A stretch of DNA of 64,000 bases, from positions 2,914,001 to 2,978,000 of the forward strand of contig NZ_SZYH01000001.1 in the NCBI RefSeq assembly GCF_005298175.1. Direction: 5' to 3'. Under the pieces are notes generated by a model that was given only the letters and a program-made list of their open reading frames with translations, was not told the DNA's origin and made no database searches. This document shows positions 60,013-64,000 of the stretch, piece after piece; position 1 is the first letter of the stretch, and each line of letters starts with the position of its first letter. The stretch is from Marinobacter panjinensis. Its GTDB lineage: Bacteria; Pseudomonadota; Gammaproteobacteria; Pseudomonadales; Oleiphilaceae. Both the position numbers and the translations under genes were made by a program.

Positions 60013-61269
60013 TTATTTTCCCTGTTCCGGCCCGGTTCTGGCGGCCGTTTTAGTGCGCAACGCTTCATTGTTGTGCGGGCTGATGTTGTCCTGACTGTCT
60101 GCCCTCCAGTCGTGGAGCCGTTCTCCCAGTAGTCTGTCACTGGCCACGGCAACGGGGCCGTAACGCCCGGACAGAGTAAACGGCAGCTGGTGTCGCCCCT
60201 CCAACTTGCTGTCGATAACCGGCGTGTCGATACCCATGGAGGCCGCAGCATCCCGGAACAGGTCAGGCCGGATTACCTGACGCACCATGGCACCGCTGAC
60301 GGGGCCCAGTTGTCCCCGGAGTGTCAGCCGGGAGGCCAGCCAGTGCGCCTGGGAGAGCCAGGGAAAGTTGGCGGAATGGCGGAAGAAGTGTTGTTCCAGC
60401 CGTGGATGGAACAGGCTGTAGGGATGGTCATCCAGTACGTTGATCTGCTCGCCGAGGTATTCCGGTTTCGCCAGAATCTCACGCAGCAGGTGATGATTGT
60501 GGCGGTTGTCCAGCCACCGGCAGGCAGCGAGCAGGGCGCGCACCAGGTGTCGGTACATCACGCCGTGCTGCGACATCCAGTCTGCCCGCATGCCCAGGAC
60601 TTTTTCCGGCGCGTTCTGCCATATCTGGTGGCCGGAATGAAGGATGCGCCCCAGATTTTCGTACTCAAGCAGGCTGTTCCAGGGTTCGCCAACGCAACAG
60701 CCTTCAATCGCATTCGAGCGGAAGGCATCGACCATCTGAATCGGGGACACCGGGATAATCTGGATATGATGTTCCGCATCCGGGCCGGCGGATGCCAGCC
60801 AGTCACGAAGCTGGAGGTCGTGGCTGGACCAGGGCGCGACAGAGGCCAGGCGTATTGGTTCCCTTCGGTGTCTTGCCAGGCTGATCAGTTCGCGAGCAGT
60901 GGCGATGGGATTGTCCAGATTCGTTGCCGAGCGCAGCAGCTCGCCAAACAGTCTGTTACCCAGGGTGATGCCATTGCCATTGCGGCTCAGCACCATGCCC
61001 ACCACGACCGGTACTTTCGGCCGGTCAATAGCCAGGGACATGCTCAGCGGCATGGGTGCCAGCATGTGGCCGCCATCGATAAGCCCGAAGGTGACCTTGT
61101 CCCGCAGAGAAGCCCAGGAGCCCTCCTGCACCAGTTCTACGTCGAGCCCCTCAGCATCAAACAGGCCCAGTTCACGGGCCACAATCAGTGGAGCACTGTC
61201 CAGCAGCGGTACAAAGCCAAGCCGGACATGGAATCCGGGGTGTCTGTGAAGCGGGGTGGGGTGAACCAT
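60013..61269 (-). CDS. nasS: NasS cytoplasmic nitrate sensor (NrtA-like)
   Basis: The product has 418 residues homologous to NrtA: HVRLGFVPLLDSAPLIVARELGLFDAEGLDVELVQEGSWASLRDKVTFGLIDGGHMLAPMPLSM, VLSRNGNGITLG, CCVGEPWNSLLEYENLG and HLVRALLAACRWLDNR. It lacks a signal peptide, so it stays in the cytoplasm. This is the NasS arrangement, in which the ligand-free sensor sequesters NasT and nitrate releases it. It lies 21 bases downstream of nasT, in the same operon. Confidence 0.9.
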   Translation of the reverse strand: MVHPTPLHRHPGFHVRLGFVPLLDSAPLIVARELGLFDAEGLDVELVQEGSWASLRDKVTFGLIDGGHMLAPMPLSMSLAIDRPKVPVVVGMVLSRNGNGITLGNRLFGELLRSATNLDNPIATARELISLARHRREPIRLASVAPWSSHDLQLRDWLASAGPDAEHHIQIIPVSPIQMVDAFRSNAIEGCCVGEPWNSLLEYENLGRILHSGHQIWQNAPEKVLGMRADWMSQHGVMYRHLVRALLAACRWLDNRHNHHLLREILAKPEYLGEQINVLDDHPYSLFHPRLEQHFFRHSANFPWLSQAHWLASRLTLRGQLGPVSGAMVRQVIRPDLFRDAAASMGIDTPVIDSKLEGRHQLPFTLSGRYGPVAVASDRLLGERLHDWRADSQDNISPHNNEALRTKTAARTGPEQGK

Positions 61270-61290
61270 TGCGACTCCGTCCGGGGGCCG

Positions 61291-61917
61291 TTACGAGGCT
61301 TTCTGGATTGGCCTGCCCGATTTCTGGCTTCGGCTATCGATCAGGGTAATAACGCGGCGCGCCATAACGGCCAGGCGTTCGCTGTGCTCCATGGCGGAAC
61401 TGCGCAGCATGCGATAGGCCGTTTCCTCGTCACAGTGCTCATGCCGCATGATCAGACCCTTGGCCTTCTCGATCGTCTTGCGATCTTCCAGCGCCGAGCG
61501 GGTTTCCTCTAACTCGGTCCGCAACGCCTGAAAGGACTCGAACTGAGCCACCGCCGAATCAATAATGGAGCGAACCCGTTCCGGCTGTATGCCGTCCATA
61601 ACGTAGGCGCTGACGCCTGCCTTTACTGCTGCATGAATGGTGGCACGGTCGCCGGGCTGGTCGGCAAAAAAGACAATGGGCCTGGGTGCGTGGGCATTGA
61701 GGGTGCTCATGTTTTCCAGGGTGTCCCGGTCCGGCGAGTCCATATCAATGATCACCATGTCCGGCTGGTCACGGGCCACCGCTGCGGTCAGCCCGGTGGC
61801 ATCCGGGCGTTGGCGGATTACCTCATGGCCCTCGTGCCTGAGTGCGGCACAAACCTGGCTTGCCCGTTCGGGGTCCTTGTCGATCAGAAGGATGCGAAGG
61901 GGTTCTGGCGAATTCAT
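61291..61917 (-). CDS. nasT: NasT ANTAR-domain antiterminator
   Basis: The product has 208 residues. An N-terminal receiver-like domain (RILLIDKDPERASQVCAALRHEGHEV; MVIIDMDSPDRDTLENMS) is followed by a helical linker and a C-terminal ANTAR RNA-binding domain (LEDRKTIEKAKGLIMRHEHCDEETAYRMLRSSAMEHSERLAVMARRVITL). It binds leader RNA hairpins and prevents termination when released by NasS. Likely targets are the three leaders in this locus, before nasA, nrtA and the nirB operon. It is divergent from nasA. Confidence 0.93.
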   Translation of the reverse strand: MNSPEPLRILLIDKDPERASQVCAALRHEGHEVIRQRPDATGLTAAVARDQPDMVIIDMDSPDRDTLENMSTLNAHAPRPIVFFADQPGDRATIHAAVKAGVSAYVMDGIQPERVRSIIDSAVAQFESFQALRTELEETRSALEDRKTIEKAKGLIMRHEHCDEETAYRMLRSSAMEHSERLAVMARRVITLIDSRSQKSGRPIQKAS

Positions 61918-62204
61918 GGTGGTTTCCTTAACTGAACAGTCGTTGACTGCGAATGGCTAATCATTCGGCAAAGCGTTTTCTGCCTTGTACAGAGGTGAAA
62001 GCAATAAATCTGCCAGGGTATTGGAAGGCCTTTGATACCGGGACGTCAGCCGAATTCGTCATTCTTTTTCAGTTTTTCAGGGATAAAAATCTGCGCTGTC
62101 GTTGGGCGTTTCCTGCGGTTCTGCACTGTTTTGAGTCCGGATTGCCCGGTCAATCCACTGTTCACAGGGGCGGAAGTGCTGTTGGCGATAGGTTCTGCCG
62201 ATGA
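61918..62204. other. Divergent nasT/nasA upstream region
   Basis: 287 bases upstream of the sigma-54 site hold no gene. Binding sites for an enhancer-binding protein such as NtrC would be expected here, but no clear TGCACC-N5-GGTGCA dyad was seen. The nasT promoter was not identified either. Confidence 0.4.
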
Positions 62205-62220
62205 TGGCCCTGGAATTGCA
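62205..62220 (+). promoter_or_regulatory. Sigma-54-type promoter for nasA
   Basis: TGGCCCTGGAATTGCA matches TGGCAC-N5-TTGCA with one mismatch; GG (62206-62207) and GC (62218-62219) are separated by ten bases. Transcription should begin near 62231, giving a leader of about 135 bases with the attenuator below. Confidence 0.7.
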
Positions 62221-62245
62221 CATAAGCGGCAACACCTCGTGAAAA

Positions 62246-62270
62246 CACCGGGCAAGATGCAGGCCCGGTG
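62246..62270 (+). promoter_or_regulatory. Leader hairpin upstream of the nasA attenuator
   Basis: CACCGGGC pairs perfectly with GCCCGGTG around a nine-base loop AAGATGCAG. It lies between the expected start site and the terminator hairpin and is the candidate first stem of a NasT-responsive RNA motif. The loop is longer than the ANTAR hexaloop, so the match is uncertain. Confidence 0.5.
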
Positions 62271-62287
62271 CTTAATTGTGGCAAAGA

Positions 62288-62339
62288 AGCCCGCATGCAC
62301 TGTCTGTTCAGCAACAGATCGGGCATCGCGGGCTTTTTT
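62288..62339 (+). terminator. Leader attenuator terminator before nasA
   Basis: AGCCCGC-ATGC pairs with GCAT-C-GCGGGCT, with an inner TCTGT/ACAGA stem closing the six-base loop TCAGCA, then a T6 tract. It ends 27 bases before the nasA start. This long terminator in a 5' leader, next to nasT, marks nasA as antitermination-controlled. Confidence 0.8.
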
Positions 62340-62366
62340 GTGTGTTTGTGATGCTCAGGAGATATC

Positions 62367-64000
62367 GTGGATTCGCAGAAAGCCAGCAACCCATCTGTTC
62401 ACACCACCTGCCCCTATTGCGGGGTCGGGTGTGGCGTTATGGCAAACCCTGACACCCGCAAGCCGGTAGCCGGAGACGCCAACCATCCCGCGAACCATGG
62501 ACGATTGTGCGTCAAGGGTGCCAGTCTGCACGAGACCACCGGGCAGGAAGGGCGATTGCTGTATCCGCTGGTCAGGGGGCGCAAGTCTGACTGGGACCAG
62601 GCGCTTGACGAAGTGGCGGGCGCTATCCGCAACAGCATTGAAACTTATGGGCCGCAGTCTGTGGCCTTCTACCTGTCGGGCCAGTTGTTGACGGAAGACT
62701 ATTACGTGGCCAATAAACTGGCCAAGGGCTTTCTGCGCACGGCCAATGTAGACACCAACTCCCGGCTTTGCATGTCGTCTGCGGTTGCGGCCCACAAGCG
62801 GGCGTTTGGTGCCGATGTGGTGCCCGGCTGTTATGAAGACCTGGAGCTGGCGGATCTGCTGGTGCTGGCGGGCAGTAATGCGGCCTGGGCACACCCGGTG
62901 CTATACCAACGCATGAAAGCCGCGGCCCAGGAAGGGCGCCGGGTAGTGGTCATCGACCCCCGCCGCACCGCAACCAGCGAGCTGGCGGACCTGCACCTGG
63001 CCCTGCGCCCCGGTACTGACACGGTATTGTTTAACGGCTTGTTGAGCTGGCTGTTTGATCAGGGTGGGCTGGACGAGCCCTATATTGATGCCCATTGCCA
63101 GGCATTCGATGAAGCTCTGGTGAGCGCGCGGGCTGCAGCCCCGGATGTCGGGTCAGTGGCCGAGCAGTGTGACCTGTCGAGGGAAGATGTGGAAACCTTC
63201 TATCGCTGGTTTGCATCGACGCCTCGCACGGTCACCGGCTTCTCCCAGGGGGTTAACCAGTCCGTCGCCGGCACCGACAAGGGCAATGCCATCATCAACT
63301 GCCACCTGGCCACCGGCCGTGTTGGCAAACCTGGTGCCGGGCCCTTTTCCCTGACTGGCCAACCCAACGCCATGGGTGGCCGGGAAGTGGGTGGTCTGGC
63401 CAACACACTGGCCGCCCACATGGACTACGACAGCCCCGGGGCAAGATCACGGGTGGCAGGGTTCTGGGGAACCAGCCAGGTGGCTGATGGTCCTGGCCTG
63501 AAGGCGGTGGACATGTTTGAAGCGGTTCACCGGGGCGATATCCGGGTGATCTGGATCATGGGCACCAACCCGGCGGTGAGCCTGCCGGATTCGGCACGGG
63601 TCCGGGTCGCTCTGGCACGTTGTCCGACGGTGATTGTGTCTGATTGCGTGGCCCATACCGATACCAGCGCCCTGGCGGACATCCTGCTTCCTGCCGCAGG
63701 CTGGGGTGAGAAAGACGGCACGGTAACCAACTCGGAACGGCGGATTTCCCGCCAGCGACGCTTCCTGCCCCTGCCAGCCGAGGTGAAACCGGACTGGTGG
63801 ATAATCAGCGCGGTGGCGGGAAAGCTGGGCTTCGGAGGTGCCTTTGATTACGGCAAGCCTGCTGACATATTCCGCGAGCACGCCGCCCTGTCGGCCCATG
63901 AAAACCGTGGCGAGCGCATCTTCAATCTCGCCGGTCTGGTAAACCTGACTGACAATGACTACGACGCTCTGGAGCCGGTGCAATGGCCTGTACTGACGGG
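62367..64000 (+). CDS. nasA: Assimilatory nitrate reductase catalytic subunit (3' end cut by window)
   Basis: It starts at a GTG preceded by CAGGAGA; 544 residues are visible. The N-terminal [4Fe-4S] motif has C15, C18, C22 and C48 (CPYCGVGC...LCVKG). Molybdopterin domain features are NVDTNSRLCMSSAVAAHKRAFG (the Cys in SRLCMSSA is in the region of the cofactor-contact loop), LADLLVLAGSNAAWAHPV, VVVIDPRRTATSELADLHL, GFSQGVNQSVAGTDKGNAIIN, IMGTNPAVSLPDS and EKDGTVTNSERRISRQRRF. It reduces nitrate to nitrite in the cytoplasm. It is divergent from nasT behind a sigma-54 promoter and attenuator. Confidence 0.95.
   Translation, partial: MDSQKASNPSVHTTCPYCGVGCGVMANPDTRKPVAGDANHPANHGRLCVKGASLHETTGQEGRLLYPLVRGRKSDWDQALDEVAGAIRNSIETYGPQSVAFYLSGQLLTEDYYVANKLAKGFLRTANVDTNSRLCMSSAVAAHKRAFGADVVPGCYEDLELADLLVLAGSNAAWAHPVLYQRMKAAAQEGRRVVVIDPRRTATSELADLHLALRPGTDTVLFNGLLSWLFDQGGLDEPYIDAHCQAFDEALVSARAAAPDVGSVAEQCDLSREDVETFYRWFASTPRTVTGFSQGVNQSVAGTDKGNAIINCHLATGRVGKPGAGPFSLTGQPNAMGGREVGGLANTLAAHMDYDSPGARSRVAGFWGTSQVADGPGLKAVDMFEAVHRGDIRVIWIMGTNPAVSLPDSARVRVALARCPTVIVSDCVAHTDTSALADILLPAAGWGEKDGTVTNSERRISRQRRFLPLPAEVKPDWWIISAVAGKLGFGGAFDYGKPADIFREHAALSAHENRGERIFNLAGLVNLTDNDYDALEPVQWPVLT

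Overview
The window reads as chromosomal DNA of a marine, halotolerant gammaproteobacterium, most likely Marinobacter or a close relative. The reasons are a wax ester synthase with a strongly Marinobacter-like sequence, ectoine genes, an oleate hydratase, moderately high GC and dense short operons. No rRNA, tRNA, CRISPR array, phage or complete insertion sequence was seen. Both ends cut through genes: a spermidine-synthase-like gene on the left and nasA on the right.

Layout. 0-9.6 kb: housekeeping and metabolic genes (rlmA, ankyrin protein, PEBP, VTT membrane protein, SDR), a cupredoxin next to a His-rich lipoprotein, a polar amino acid ABC transporter and a variant ADP-ribosylglycohydrolase. 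9.7-18.2 kb: an accessory block with a sorbosone-type dehydrogenase, aldehyde dehydrogenase, SDRs, a hydrolase, a CsbD-like mini-protein, a truncated SRPBCC gene and oleate hydratase. 18.6-26.6 kb: DUF3179 protein, ECF sigma factor with overlapping anti-sigma factor, a fused VTT-membrane/flavin disulfide reductase followed by a radical SAM enzyme, then a solute symporter and a degenerate metallophosphoesterase. 26.7-31.3 kb: ectA-ectB-ask, without ectC, then an RpoS-like sigma factor. 31.3-45.8 kb: tag, PPTase, pdxH, a giant AsmA-like protein, yfbR, an SPFH/NfeD pair, a diguanylate cyclase, a metal-dependent hydrolase with a divergent AraC regulator, and a TM2 protein. 45.8-51.6 kb: wax ester synthase and an RND efflux pair. 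51.7-64 kb: a complete nitrate assimilation locus (nasA, nasT-nasS, nrtABC, a NirB-like flavoprotein, nirB, nirD).

In the nitrate locus, three transcription units each begin with a sigma-54-type GG-N10-GC promoter. Each promoter is followed by a leader ending in an intrinsic terminator just before the first gene. With a NasS/NasT (ANTAR) pair encoded alongside, this indicates nitrogen-limitation control of initiation plus nitrate-responsive antitermination at three places.

The least explained feature is a set of long intergenic palindromes. Type 1 (five copies) has a nearly invariant central sequence, CTCGCTTCGCTCAGACAC or its variant, enclosed by about 20-bp arms. The arms differ between copies but are self-complementary within each copy. 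Type 2 (three copies) has long variable arms enclosing smaller hairpins whose loops keep an ATCC(A/C)T-like sequence while their stems change. Both look like repeat classes defined by structure rather than stem sequence, and they are the best candidates here for something undescribed.

Start codons were chosen from visible ribosome binding sites and often differ from the longest open frame. All functions are inferred from recognisable motifs; no database search was possible.
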